Shown: one piece after another, positions 36,834-45,885 of the stretch
Layout of the letters: each line of letters begins with the position of its first letter
Position numbering within the stretch: the stretch's first letter is position 1
Source: Corynebacterium sp. UBA2622
GTDB lineage: Bacteria > Actinomycetota > Actinomycetes > Mycobacteriales > Mycobacteriaceae
Length of the DNA stretch: 64,000 nucleotides
Assembly (NCBI RefSeq): GCF_002339505.1
Contig: NZ_DDJO01000009.1
Coordinates: 88,416 to 152,415 of the forward strand
Reading direction: 5' to 3'
The notes under the pieces: model-generated
Databases searched by the model: none
Seen by the model: only the letters and a program-made list of their open reading frames with translations
What the model was told of the DNA's origin: nothing
Program-made: the position numbers and the translations under genes

Positions 36834-37709
36834 CTAGTGGCGCTCGAGGTCGCGGTGCAGGACGCTGACGTCGACACGGCCCTGCTCGCGCAGCTTGGCC
36901 GCGATCGCTTCGGAGACGGCGACGGAGCGGTGGTGGCCCCCGGTGCACCCGATGCCGACGGTGATGAAGTCCTTGCCCTCGTGGCGGTAGCCGCCCAGCA
37001 TGGAATTCAGCAGGGCGACGACGTTGTCCACGAACTCCCCCACCCCCGGTTGGGAGAGCACGTAGTCGGAGACGGGCTTGTCCACACCGCGGAATTCGCG
37101 CAAACCCTCGATCCAGTAGGGGTTGGGCAGGAAGCGGACGTCGAGCACGATGTCGGCGTCGCGCGGCGAACCGTGCTTGAAGCCGAAGGACTCCACGGTG
37201 ACGTGCTGCCTGTCCCCCGGCAGCTGCCCGACCGACGCCTCCACGGCGCGGCGCAGGTCGTGGACGGAGAGGTTGGAGGTGTCGATGATGACGTCGGCGG
37301 CGTCGCGCACCGCCGCCAGCTCCGCCCGCTCGCGCTCGATGCCGGCGTGGAGGGTCTCACCGTCCTGCAGCGGGTGAGTGCGGCGGACGCTGTCGAAGCG
37401 GCGGATGAGGACGTCGTCGCGCGCCTCGAGGAAGAGGACGAAGGGGTCGTAACCGCGCCCCCGGATTTCTTTCACCGTGCCCAGCAGCGAGCCGTTGAAC
37501 ATGCGCGCGCGGACGTCGGTGACGAAGGCGAGGCGGCTGACCGGTGAGTCGTCGGCGGCAGCGAGGTCGATGAGCTCCAGGATCATCTGCGGAGGCAGGT
37601 TCTGTGAGACGAAGTAACCCTTGTCCTCGAAGACCTTCGCCGCCGTGGAGAGGCCTCCCCCGGACATGCCGGTGATGATTATTGGACGGATGACTGGATC
37701 GCGCGACAT
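36834..37709 (-). CDS. rapZ: RNase adapter RapZ / nucleotide-binding protein
   Basis: About 291 residues. Walker A is TGMSGGGLST near residue 15, and the C-terminal part has GIGCTGGHHRSV near residue 255, both typical of RapZ/YvcJ. ATG 37718 is possible, but 37709 (MSRDPVIRP) has more room for a ribosome site. It is encoded between uvrC and yvcK. In enterobacteria RapZ controls glucosamine-phosphate synthase; the actinobacterial role is less known. Confidence 0.93.
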   Translation of the reverse strand: MSRDPVIRPIIITGMSGGGLSTAAKVFEDKGYFVSQNLPPQMILELIDLAAADDSPVSRLAFVTDVRARMFNGSLLGTVKEIRGRGYDPFVLFLEARDDVLIRRFDSVRRTHPLQDGETLHAGIERERAELAAVRDAADVIIDTSNLSVHDLRRAVEASVGQLPGDRQHVTVESFGFKHGSPRDADIVLDVRFLPNPYWIEGLREFRGVDKPVSDYVLSQPGVGEFVDNVVALLNSMLGGYRHEGKDFITVGIGCTGGHHRSVAVSEAIAAKLREQGRVDVSVLHRDLERH

Positions 37710-37757
37710 GCAGCCCATCCTAACCGCACCCGCCCACCCGCCCGGGCCGTTTCGGTC

Positions 37758-39812
37758 TCACCCCCGGGTGAGGTGCTCGTGGATCGTCTCGGCGAGTTTC
37801 GGGCCGACACCTTTGACCTGCTGTATCTCATCCACGCTGGCCTCGCGGATCTTCTGCACGCTGCCGAAGTGCTTGACCAGGTCGGTGCGCCGCGCCGGGC
37901 CGAGGCCGGGAATGCCGTCGAGGGCGGACGCGCGCATCCGCTTCGAGCGCTGCTGCCTGTGGTAGGTGATGGCGAAGCGGTGCGCCTCGTCGCGGATCTG
38001 CTGCATGAGGTACATGCCCTCGGAGTTGCGGGGCAGGATGACGGGCTCGTCGTCGTAGGGAACCCAGACCTCCTCGAGCCGCTTGGCCAGGCCGACGAGC
38101 GCGACGTCGACGATGCCGAGCTCGTCGAACACCGCCTGCGCGGCGTTTACCTGCGGTTTGCCGCCGTCGACGATGAACAGCTGCGGCGGGTAGGCGAAGC
38201 GGCGGGTGCCCGTAGTTTCCACATCGGGGTCGTCATCGAAAACGTCCTCGTCCGGGGTGAGCAGCTTGTCCTCGTTGTAGCGGCGGAACCGGCGCCGCGT
38301 CACCTCCGCGATGGAGCCGACGTCGTCGGAGCGGCCCTCACCGGCGGCCTCGCGGATGCGGTAGCGGCGGTAGTCCGACTTCTTCGGCAGACCGTCCTCG
38401 AAGACGACCAGGGAGGCGACGACATCCGTTCCCTGGATGTGGGAGATGTCGGTGCACTCTATGCGCAGCGGGGCCTCCTCCAGGCCGAGCGCATCCTGGA
38501 TGTCCTGCAACGCCTGCGAGCGCGCGGTGAGGTCACCGACGCGCTTGAGCTTGTGCTGGTGCAGCGCTTCGGCGGCGTTCTTGTGCACCGTCTGCATCAG
38601 CGCCGCCTTGTCACCGCGCCGGGGAACGCGTACGGAGACGGGCCCCCCGCGCAGCGACTCGAGCAGCTCGGTGACCTCGCCCGGCTCCTCCGGCATCGCC
38701 TCCACGAGGATGTCGCGTGGGACCGGGAGCTCGGGGCGGGCGGCGGCGTGGGATTCCTGATCCACGCCGCGCCGGCGCACCTTCGACTCGAGCAGCTTGC
38801 GGTCCTCCGCCTCCTCCTGCTTCGCCCGTTCGACGGCGTCGGAGTAGTACTGCACCAGGAAGTTCTGCACGAGTGTGGGCAGCGCCGGGTCGGCCCTGCC
38901 CTCCTCGAGGCGCTCCATGCTGCCCGGCTCGTCACCGGTCTTTTCCACGACCCAGCCGCGCTGCGCCCGGATGCGGCCGTCGCGGACATTGAAGATCTGG
39001 ACCGCGGCCTCCAGCTCGTCGGTGGTGAAGGCGATGACGTCGGCATCGGTGCCGAGCGGCAGGACGACGGTCTGGCGCTCCATCACCTTGTTCAGGGCCC
39101 CGAGGTCGTCGCGAAGCCTCGCGGCCTTCTCGAACTCCAGATTCTCCGCGGCCTCGCTCATGCGACGGTTCAGCTCGCGCACCACCGCGTCCGTGCGGCC
39201 GGTCATGAAGGCCATGAAGCCCCGCACGGTCTCGTCGTACTCGGCCTCGTCGACGCGGCCGACGCACGGGGCGGAGCACTTGTCGATGTAACCGAGCAGG
39301 CAGGGCCGCCCGAGCGCCTCGTGGCGGTTGTACACGCCGTTCGAGCAGGTGCGGATGGGAAAAACGCGCGTGAGCAGGTCGAGGGTCTCCCGTACCGCCC
39401 AGGCGTGGGAGAAGGGGCCGAAGTAGCGCACGCTCTTACGCCGGGGGCCGCGGTAGAAGAAGGCGCGGGGGAATCGCTCCCCCACGCTGACCGCGAGCAT
39501 GGGGTACGTCTTGTCGTCGCGGTACATGACGTTGAACCACGGGTCGAAGCGCTTGATCCACGTGTACTCGAGCTGCAGCGCCTCCACCTCGGAGGACACC
39601 ACGGTCCACTCGACGGAGGCGGCGGTGAACACCATCTGGCGGGTGCGCGGGTGGAGCTGCTGGGGCGGCTGGAAGTAGTTGTTCAGCCGGGCCCGGAGGT
39701 TCTTCGCCTTGCCCACGTAGACGACGCGCCCGCTCGGGTCGCGGAACTTGTAGACACCGGGCTCCGTCGGGATGGTCCCGGGCGCGGGGCGGTAGGTCGC
39801 GGGATTTGCCAC
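37758..39812 (-). CDS. uvrC: Excinuclease ABC subunit C
   Basis: 684 residues from GTG 39812 (VANPATYRPAPG). The N-terminal GIY-YIG nuclease has EPGVYKFRD and VVYVGKAKNLRARL (residues 15-45). The UVR domain (RRMSEAAENLEFEKAARLRD) is near residue 215. The RNase H-like C-terminal nuclease and the two helix-hairpin-helix motifs (GIPGLGPARRTDLV and VKGVGPKLAE) end the protein. It makes both cuts in nucleotide-excision repair. The gene for a PH-domain protein ends 7 bases upstream. Confidence 0.97.
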   Translation of the reverse strand: MANPATYRPAPGTIPTEPGVYKFRDPSGRVVYVGKAKNLRARLNNYFQPPQQLHPRTRQMVFTAASVEWTVVSSEVEALQLEYTWIKRFDPWFNVMYRDDKTYPMLAVSVGERFPRAFFYRGPRRKSVRYFGPFSHAWAVRETLDLLTRVFPIRTCSNGVYNRHEALGRPCLLGYIDKCSAPCVGRVDEAEYDETVRGFMAFMTGRTDAVVRELNRRMSEAAENLEFEKAARLRDDLGALNKVMERQTVVLPLGTDADVIAFTTDELEAAVQIFNVRDGRIRAQRGWVVEKTGDEPGSMERLEEGRADPALPTLVQNFLVQYYSDAVERAKQEEAEDRKLLESKVRRRGVDQESHAAARPELPVPRDILVEAMPEEPGEVTELLESLRGGPVSVRVPRRGDKAALMQTVHKNAAEALHQHKLKRVGDLTARSQALQDIQDALGLEEAPLRIECTDISHIQGTDVVASLVVFEDGLPKKSDYRRYRIREAAGEGRSDDVGSIAEVTRRRFRRYNEDKLLTPDEDVFDDDPDVETTGTRRFAYPPQLFIVDGGKPQVNAAQAVFDELGIVDVALVGLAKRLEEVWVPYDDEPVILPRNSEGMYLMQQIRDEAHRFAITYHRQQRSKRMRASALDGIPGLGPARRTDLVKHFGSVQKIREASVDEIQQVKGVGPKLAETIHEHLTRG

Positions 39813-39819
39813 GTCGCCG

Positions 39820-40341
39820 CTAGTCCTCCGGCATGTACTTGGCCTCGAGGCGGCGGAAGTCGTCCACCGCCTTGAGGGCGCGTTCCCTGTCACCGGACTG
39901 GATGGCCCAGAGGGGGACGAACTCGAAGTCGGGCAGCTCGAGCCGCGCCATGCGGGAACCGCGGGGGAAGGACAGGCCGTAGATCACGAGCCACGGGTAG
40001 AAGCGGGTGCCGATGATGTTGCGCACCTCGACGCCGTCCTCGTTGGCTCGCACGCGGGGCCGGGTGAGCACGATCCACGAGAGGATGCTGATGATCACGC
40101 CGATGCCGGGGAACGCGAACTTGTCCACCGCGGTGATGGTCAGGCCGGTGAACTGCACGTCGAGGACGGCCGACATGAAGATGTGCACGGCCATGACGAC
40201 GATGACCCACACGATGGCGACCCGCCGGAGGAAGGCGGAGCTGATCTCCAGCTCCCAGGGCTTGGTGGTGACGACGGCGTGGGGGTCAGCCGCGTTCAGG
40301 TATTCCAGCTCGCGGTTGCTCAGCCTGTTGCCCTCGGTCAC
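39820..40341 (-). CDS. PH-domain membrane protein
   Basis: About 173 residues. Two hydrophobic helices (VAIVWVIVVMAVHIFMSA and FAFPGIGVIISILSWIVL) are followed by a bacterial PH-like domain (RANEDGVEVRNIIG). I prefer GTG 40341 because GGAG lies 10 bases upstream; ATG 40359 gives six more residues. The gene sits directly upstream of uvrC, as cg1796 does in C. glutamicum. The function is unknown. Confidence 0.85.
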   Translation of the reverse strand: MTEGNRLSNRELEYLNAADPHAVVTTKPWELEISSAFLRRVAIVWVIVVMAVHIFMSAVLDVQFTGLTITAVDKFAFPGIGVIISILSWIVLTRPRVRANEDGVEVRNIIGTRFYPWLVIYGLSFPRGSRMARLELPDFEFVPLWAIQSGDRERALKAVDDFRRLEAKYMPED

Positions 40342-40414
40342 TTTGTTTTCACTCCACATCGCCGCGCGGGTAGGTACTTCTTTCGGTTGATAGTAGCCCC
40401 TGCCCGCGATTTCG

Positions 40415-40906
40415 TTAAAACCGTTCCCGCGGGGCGACCTGCCGGATCTTGCCCAGCTCCACGGCCGCGCCGAGGGCCGCCTCGACGGCTTCGGCGCCCT
40501 TGTCCTCCTTCGCGCCTTCGCCGCCGGCGCGCTCGATGGCCTGCCGCTCGTCGTCGACGGTGAGCACGCCGTTGCCCACGGGAATTCCCTCGTCCAGGGC
40601 GACGCGGGTCAGACCCGCCGTGACGGAATCGCAGACGTAGTCGAAGTGCGCGGTATCGCCGCGGATCACGCAACCCAGGGCCACGACGGCGTCATAGCGG
40701 GATGCGCACGCCTGGACCACCACGGGCAGCTCGAGCGCACCGGCGACGCGGTACTCGTCCACTTTGGCGCCCAGCGCGCGTCCGGTCTCGACGGCGCGGG
40801 CGTGCAGCCGGCCGACAATCCCCTCGTTCCAGCGGGTGGAGACCACGGCAAGGGTCATGCCCTCGGCCTTGATCCGGGTGTCCTTCGGCGCTCCCTGCGT
40901 GGCCAT
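40415..40906 (-). CDS. ribH: 6,7-dimethyl-8-ribityllumazine synthase
   Basis: 163 residues. The active-site and phosphate parts ALGCVIRGDTAHFDYVCD (near residue 83) and GIPVGNGVLT are present. It makes lumazine, the substrate of riboflavin synthase, and usually assembles as a 60-mer or decamer. It is the last gene of the riboflavin cluster. A charged C-terminal tail follows the core. Confidence 0.95.
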   Translation of the reverse strand: MATQGAPKDTRIKAEGMTLAVVSTRWNEGIVGRLHARAVETGRALGAKVDEYRVAGALELPVVVQACASRYDAVVALGCVIRGDTAHFDYVCDSVTAGLTRVALDEGIPVGNGVLTVDDERQAIERAGGEGAKEDKGAEAVEAALGAAVELGKIRQVAPRERF

Positions 40907-40926
40907 GGCGTGCTCCTTCGGCGGTC

Positions 40927-42183
40927 TTAGTGCGCGGTGTGCGCGGTTTCATCCTGCCAGTGTTCCACGCTCGGCAGGTCGTGTCCCATCCGGTCGCGCT
41001 TGGTGCGCAGGTAGCGGATGTTGTCGTGCGAGGGCGCGGTCTCGATGCGCACCCGGCCGGTGACCTCGGGGCCGTAACCGGACAGGGCGCGGACCTTGTC
41101 GGGGTTGTTCGAGAGCACCTGCAGCGACTCGATCCCGAGGTCGGCGAGGATCTGGCCCGCCACGGAGTACTCGCGGGCATCCACGGGAAGGCCCTGCTCC
41201 AGGTTGGCGTCGACGGTGTCGAGCCCGCCGTCCTGCAGGCGGTAGGCCTCCAGCTTGGCCAGCAGACCGATGCCGCGGCCCTCGTGCCCGCGCACGTAGA
41301 CCACGGCACCCCGGCCGACCTCCTGGATGCGCCGCATGGACTCGTGCAGCTGGGGGCCGCAGTCGCAGCGGCGGGAGCCGAAGACATCGCCGGTGAGGCA
41401 CTCGGAGTGCACCCGCACCAGCACGTCACCGGGGCCGCGGACGTCCCCCTTGACCAGGGCGATGTGCTCGGTTCCGTCGACGGTGTTGCGGTAGCCGTAA
41501 GCCTCGAAGTCTCCGAAGTCGGTGGGCAGGTGCGTCACGGCGGTGCGTTCGACGAAGCGCTCCGTGTGGCGTCGGTAAGCGATGAGCTGCTCGATGGAGA
41601 TCATCTTCAGCCCGTGCTCGTCGGCGAAGCGGCGCAGCTCGGGGCCGCGCGCCATGTCGGTGGGATCCTCCTCCGAGACAATTTCACACAGCGCGCCGAC
41701 GGGCGCGAGCCCGGCGAGTCGCGCGAGGTCCACGGAGGCCTCGGTGTGGCCGTCGCGGGTGAGAACACCGTGGCGGCGCGCCCGGAGCGGCACGATGTGA
41801 CCGGGGCGGGTGAAGTCCTCCGGGCCGCGGTTGGCGTCGGCGAGGCGGGTGATGGTCTCGCAGCGCGAGCGCGCGGAAATGCCGGTGGTCCCGGTTGCGG
41901 CATCGACGGTGACGGTGTACGCGGTGGAGCGGGCGTCCTCGTTGCGCGCCACCATCGGCGGAAGGTTGAGCGCGTCCGCGCGCCCGTCCTCGAGGGCGAC
42001 ACAGATGTAGCCCGAGGTGTGGCGGACCATGAAGGCGACGAGCTCCGGGGTGGCCAGCTCGGCGGCGAAGATGAGATCGCCCTCGTTCTCCCGGTCCTCG
42101 TTGTCGACGACGACAACGGCCTCACCGCGCCCAATGGCGGCGATCGCGTCCTCTACCGGGTCAAGGGAAATCCGCTCTGTCAT
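40927..42183 (-). CDS. ribBA: Bifunctional DHBP synthase / GTP cyclohydrolase II
   Basis: 418 residues in two domains. The N-terminal DHBP synthase has the acidic metal motif DNEDRENEGDLIFAAE near residue 27. The C-terminal GTP cyclohydrolase II has HSECLTGDVFGSRRCDCGPQL near residue 257 with the zinc cysteines. It starts riboflavin synthesis from GTP and ribulose 5-phosphate. It is called ribA in C. glutamicum. ribE is 11 bases upstream. Confidence 0.95.
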   Translation of the reverse strand: MTERISLDPVEDAIAAIGRGEAVVVVDNEDRENEGDLIFAAELATPELVAFMVRHTSGYICVALEDGRADALNLPPMVARNEDARSTAYTVTVDAATGTTGISARSRCETITRLADANRGPEDFTRPGHIVPLRARRHGVLTRDGHTEASVDLARLAGLAPVGALCEIVSEEDPTDMARGPELRRFADEHGLKMISIEQLIAYRRHTERFVERTAVTHLPTDFGDFEAYGYRNTVDGTEHIALVKGDVRGPGDVLVRVHSECLTGDVFGSRRCDCGPQLHESMRRIQEVGRGAVVYVRGHEGRGIGLLAKLEAYRLQDGGLDTVDANLEQGLPVDAREYSVAGQILADLGIESLQVLSNNPDKVRALSGYGPEVTGRVRIETAPSHDNIRYLRTKRDRMGHDLPSVEHWQDETAHTAH

Positions 42184-42194
42184 GGATGTGTACC

Positions 42195-42782
42195 TTAGTC
42201 CCCGACCATTTTCTCGACGTATTTGGCCACAATGTCCACCTCGAGGTTGACCGGGTCACCCGGGGCGAGCGCGCCGGCGGTGGTTTCCTCCAGCGTGGTG
42301 GGGATGAGCGAGACCTCGAACCAGTCGGCCCCGACCGCCGAGACGGTCAGCGACGTGCCGTTGACGGTGATGGAGCCCTTCTCCACCACGTAGCGCGACA
42401 GCGCGGCGGGGAGGGTGAAGCGCACGACCTCCCAGTGGTGCGAGGGAGTGCGCGAGACCACCTCGGCCACGCCGTCGACGTGGCCCTGCACGATGTGCCC
42501 GCCCATGCGCGCGCCGGCCGCGAGCGCCCGCTCCAGGTTCACCCGCGAGCCGGGGGCGTAGGTCCCCAGCCGCGAGCGGTTCAGCGTTTCCTGCATGACA
42601 TCGGCGCTGAACGTGCCGCCGGTGTTGTCCACCACCGTCAGGCACACCCCGTCCACGGCGATGGAGTCGCCCGGCTTCGCGTCGGAGGTCACCAGGGGCG
42701 CGGCGATGGTGATGCGGGCGGCGTCGCCAAGCTTCTCGACGCTCTCGACGCGCCCGACTTCCTCTACCAGTCCAGTGAACAT
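42195..42782 (-). CDS. ribE: Riboflavin synthase, alpha chain
   Basis: 195 residues with the start MFTGLVEEVGRVESV and the two lumazine-binding half domains (SIAVDGVCLTVVD near residue 45 and SITVNGTSLTVS near residue 140). It makes riboflavin by dismutation of two lumazines. The gene begins directly after ribD. Called ribC in some annotations. Confidence 0.95.
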   Translation of the reverse strand: MFTGLVEEVGRVESVEKLGDAARITIAAPLVTSDAKPGDSIAVDGVCLTVVDNTGGTFSADVMQETLNRSRLGTYAPGSRVNLERALAAGARMGGHIVQGHVDGVAEVVSRTPSHHWEVVRFTLPAALSRYVVEKGSITVNGTSLTVSAVGADWFEVSLIPTTLEETTAGALAPGDPVNLEVDIVAKYVEKMVGD

Positions 42783-43754
42783 CTATCTCTCCATTTCAAT
42801 GAGTACGTCGTCGCCCAGCGCGGTGGCACCGGTGAGCGTGTAGCGGCGCGCGTCCGCCAGCGTCCCGGCGAGCGCCCGCTCCACCACGGGGCGGCCGCCG
42901 CCGAGCAGCATGGGGGCGAGGTAGGCCTGGATGCGGTCGACGACGCCGAGCTCGAAAACGCTGGTGAGCAGGCCCGCTCCCCCCTCGACCAGCACGTCGC
43001 GCGCACCGGTTTCCCACAGCGCCTCGAGCGCCTCGGACAGCGTGGCGTACTGCTCGAAGCCGAGGCGCGTGAGGTTCCCCTCCCGCACGCTGCGCTTCCC
43101 GATGACCACCCGCCGCGGCTGGCGCTCCATCAGCGTGCCGTCGGGCCGCCGCGCCGTCAGCGAGGGGTTGTCCGCCAGGGCGGTTCCCGTGCCGACGAGG
43201 ATGGCGTCGCGCATCGCCCGGTCGGCGTGGACGTGCCGGCGCGCGGCGGGCCCGGTGATCCACTGGCTCGTGCCGTCGGGGGCGGCCGTGAATCCGTCGG
43301 CGGTGGCGGCGAACTTCGCGGTCACGGAGACCCGGTTGTGCCGCACGCTCGCGAGCCACGGCTGGAGGGCCCCGACCCGCACCGGCTCATGGACCGCCTC
43401 GACCCCGTGCTCCCGCAGGTAGTCCGCGCCCCCCGCGGCCTGCGGGTTGGGGTCCGCGGTGAGGTAGATGACGCGGGAGACGCCTGCCTCAGCGAGGGCG
43501 TGCGAGCAGGGCCCGGTGCGTCCGGTGTGGTTGCAGGGCTCCAGGGTGACCACGGCGGTGCCGCCCCGCGCAGCGTCACCGGCGGTGCGCAGAGCGTTGA
43601 TCTCGGCGTGCGGCCCCCCGGCCGGGCTGGTGCCGCCGGTGGCGAGGACCTCCCCTCCGGCACCCACGATGGCGCAGCCGACGGGCGGGTTGGGCGAGGT
43701 TGTTCCGCGCACCGCGTCCCCCGCGGCGAGCGCCTCCCGCAGACCCGTGAACAC
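42783..43754 (-). CDS. ribD: Bifunctional deaminase/reductase RibD
   Basis: 323 residues. The deaminase zinc site is PHAEINAL (near residue 49) plus EPCNHTGRTGPC. The reductase half has WITGPAARRHVHADRAMRDAI and VEGGAGLL. It follows rpe with a 9-base gap and touches ribE, so there is no space for an FMN riboswitch in front of it. Confidence 0.95.
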   Translation of the reverse strand: MFTGLREALAAGDAVRGTTSPNPPVGCAIVGAGGEVLATGGTSPAGGPHAEINALRTAGDAARGGTAVVTLEPCNHTGRTGPCSHALAEAGVSRVIYLTADPNPQAAGGADYLREHGVEAVHEPVRVGALQPWLASVRHNRVSVTAKFAATADGFTAAPDGTSQWITGPAARRHVHADRAMRDAILVGTGTALADNPSLTARRPDGTLMERQPRRVVIGKRSVREGNLTRLGFEQYATLSEALEALWETGARDVLVEGGAGLLTSVFELGVVDRIQAYLAPMLLGGGRPVVERALAGTLADARRYTLTGATALGDDVLIEMER

Positions 43755-43763
43755 CGGCGGCTT

Positions 43764-44426
43764 CTAAACCTGGCGCGCTTCGGCGGCCAGCGCGCGCAGG
43801 TTTTCCACGGCCTCGGCGGGGTTGTCCGCACCGAACACCGCGGAGCCGGCGACGAAGGCATCCACGCCCGCGGCCGCGGCCTCCGCGATCGTGGCGGCGC
43901 CGATTCCACCGTCGATGCCGATGACGGTGTCCAGGCCGGCCTGCGCGATGTGGTCGCGCAGCGTGAACACCTTGGACAGCACCTCCGGCATGAACTTCTG
44001 CCCGCCGAAGCCCGGCTCGACGCTCATGACCATGACCTCGTCGAAGTGCTCGAGGCTGTCGAGGTAGGGCTCGACGGGCGTGCCCGGCTTGACGGCGAAC
44101 CCCGACTGCACACCCAGCTCGCGGATCTGCCGGCCCGCGGACACGTGGTCCCGGGTTGCCTCGACGTGGAAGACAAGGCGGTCCCCGCCGGCGTCGATAT
44201 ACGTCTGGAACCAGCGCTCGGGCTCTTCGATCATGAGGTGCATGTCGAGGAACTGGTCGGTGACCCCGTTGACGGCCCTGGTCACGTCGGGGCCAAAGGA
44301 GAGGTTGGGCACGAAGTGGCCGTCCATAATGTCGACGTGGATGAGGTCGGCGTTGGCAACCTTGCGCACGTCGTCTCCGAGCGCGGCGTAGTCGGCGGCG
44401 AGGATCGAGGGGGCGATGTGAATCAT
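43764..44426 (-). CDS. rpe: Ribulose-phosphate 3-epimerase
   Basis: 220 residues with HVDIMDGHFVPNLSFG near residue 32 and VMSVEPGFGGQKF near residue 136, the conserved active site of the TIM-barrel enzyme. It interconverts ribulose and xylulose 5-phosphates and so feeds ribulose 5-phosphate to RibBA encoded just downstream. There is no Shine-Dalgarno site; TAGGGT (44433-44438, minus strand) is six bases before the ATG, which suggests a leaderless start inside the rsmB 3' end. Confidence 0.95.
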   Translation of the reverse strand: MIHIAPSILAADYAALGDDVRKVANADLIHVDIMDGHFVPNLSFGPDVTRAVNGVTDQFLDMHLMIEEPERWFQTYIDAGGDRLVFHVEATRDHVSAGRQIRELGVQSGFAVKPGTPVEPYLDSLEHFDEVMVMSVEPGFGGQKFMPEVLSKVFTLRDHIAQAGLDTVIGIDGGIGAATIAEAAAAGVDAFVAGSAVFGADNPAEAVENLRALAAEARQV

Positions 44427-44430
44427 GTCT

Positions 44431-45885
44431 CTACCCTATCTTTCGTAGCACCGAGAAGAACATCGCGTCCGTGCCGTGGCGGTGCGGCCACATCTGCACG
44501 CTCGGACCGTCCCCGACGTTGTCCATCCCGCCCACGAACTGCCGGGCGTCCAGCTCCTCGACGGTGCCGGCGCGCAGGGCCGTGTCCACGACCCCGCGTG
44601 TCTCCCTCACGTCCGGCGAGCAGGTGGAGTAGACGATGATTCCCCCGGGTTTGGCCAGGCCGATGGCGGAGGCCAGCAGCTCGGACTGCAGGGCGTTGAG
44701 CTCCGCGATGTCCTCCTCCGTCTTGGTCCAGCGGGCCTCGGGGCGGCGCCGCAGGGCGCCGAGGCCGGAGCAGGGGGCGTCGACAAGCACCCGGTCGTAA
44801 CCGGGTTCGAGGCCCGGGCTGCGGCCGTCGGCGGTGTGCACGGTGACCGGCAGCCCCGCGACGGCCCCGCGGATCAGCTCGGCGCGGTGGGTGCTCACCT
44901 CGACGGCGTCGACGGACGCACCGTCGATGGCCGCGAGCGCACCCATCAGCGCCGCCTTGCCGCCAGGCCCCGCGCAGAGGTCGAGCCAGCGGCCCCGGTC
45001 GTCGTCCACGGGGACGGAGGCGGTGGCCCAGGCGATGAGCTGCGAACCCTCGTCCTGCACGGAGGCGAGGCCGTCACGCACGGGTTCGAGCTGGCCCGGG
45101 TCCCCCTCCTCCAGGTAGACGGCGTAGGGGGAGTACGCCCCTTCCTCGCCGCCGGTGATGAGAGCGAGCTCCTCCGCCGAGATCTCTCCCGGGCGGGCGA
45201 CCAGGTGAACAATGGGCCGCTCGCTGTCGGCGGTGAGTGCGGCCTCGAGCTCGCTCGGTTCTTCTGCCCCGAGGGCCCGCGCGAAGGAGCGCGCGATCCA
45301 CTCCGGGTGGGCGGTGCGGAACGCGAGGTTCCCCAGCGGATCCTCCGGAGCGAGCTTGTTCATCCATTCCGCCGCGGGAGTGCGCGAGATGGTGCGAAGG
45401 ATGCCGTTGGCGAAGCCCTTCGCCTTCTCCTGGCCGCTGGCCTCGACGAGCCGCACGGAGGTGTCCACCGCCGCGTGGGGTTCAACGCGGGTGTAGAGCA
45501 GCTGGTAGGCCCCGAGGCGCAGCGCCGCGAGCACCTCGGGAGCGACCCTGGCGAGCTCGCGTGAGGAGCACTCCCCGATGACTGCGTCAAGCACGCCCCG
45601 CGCGCGCAGGGCGCCGTACGTCAGCTCGGTGGCGAAGGCGGCGTCGCGCCCCTTGACCTTGCGCTCCTTGAGCAGCTTGGGGAGGATGAGGTTCGCGTAC
45701 GCGGCGTCCTCCGCCACGCGGTAGAGCACCTCCCACGCCGCTTCGCGGGCGGGGTCGCCTATCGACGCCCTCCGCGGCCCTCCGCCGCGCCCCTTGCGCT
45801 CGGGGGCCGGGGCGCGCTGGTCCCGCCTGTCTCCGCGCGCCGGCTGGCGGCGGCCCTCCGCGCGCGACCTGAACCCGCCGCTCAC
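44431..45885 (-). CDS. rsmB: 16S rRNA m5C967 methyltransferase RsmB (Fmu)
   Basis: 484 residues from GTG 45885, which overlaps the fmt stop by four bases (GTGA). An Arg-rich N-terminal tail precedes the NusB-like RNA-binding domain (REAAWEVLYRV...). The methyltransferase has SAM motif DLCAGPGGKAALMGAL (near residue 310), DAPCSGLGALRRRP with the first Cys and the catalytic Cys in VYSTCSPDV. The long basic tail (GGFRSRAEGRR) is common in the group. Confidence 0.93.
   Translation of the reverse strand: MSGGFRSRAEGRRQPARGDRRDQRAPAPERKGRGGGPRRASIGDPAREAAWEVLYRVAEDAAYANLILPKLLKERKVKGRDAAFATELTYGALRARGVLDAVIGECSSRELARVAPEVLAALRLGAYQLLYTRVEPHAAVDTSVRLVEASGQEKAKGFANGILRTISRTPAAEWMNKLAPEDPLGNLAFRTAHPEWIARSFARALGAEEPSELEAALTADSERPIVHLVARPGEISAEELALITGGEEGAYSPYAVYLEEGDPGQLEPVRDGLASVQDEGSQLIAWATASVPVDDDRGRWLDLCAGPGGKAALMGALAAIDGASVDAVEVSTHRAELIRGAVAGLPVTVHTADGRSPGLEPGYDRVLVDAPCSGLGALRRRPEARWTKTEEDIAELNALQSELLASAIGLAKPGGIIVYSTCSPDVRETRGVVDTALRAGTVEELDARQFVGGMDNVGDGPSVQMWPHRHGTDAMFFSVLRKIG

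Noticed and set aside
37773..39875. 700-codon antisense frame over uvrC
   Set aside because: Shadow frame of a complete, conserved gene.
43755..43763. FMN riboswitch before the riboflavin genes
   Set aside because: ribD follows rpe after nine bases, so there is no room for a riboswitch, and none of the conserved RFN helices is seen elsewhere in the cluster.
42186..44639. 817-codon antisense frame over the rib genes and rpe
   Set aside because: Shadow frame over four recognised genes.
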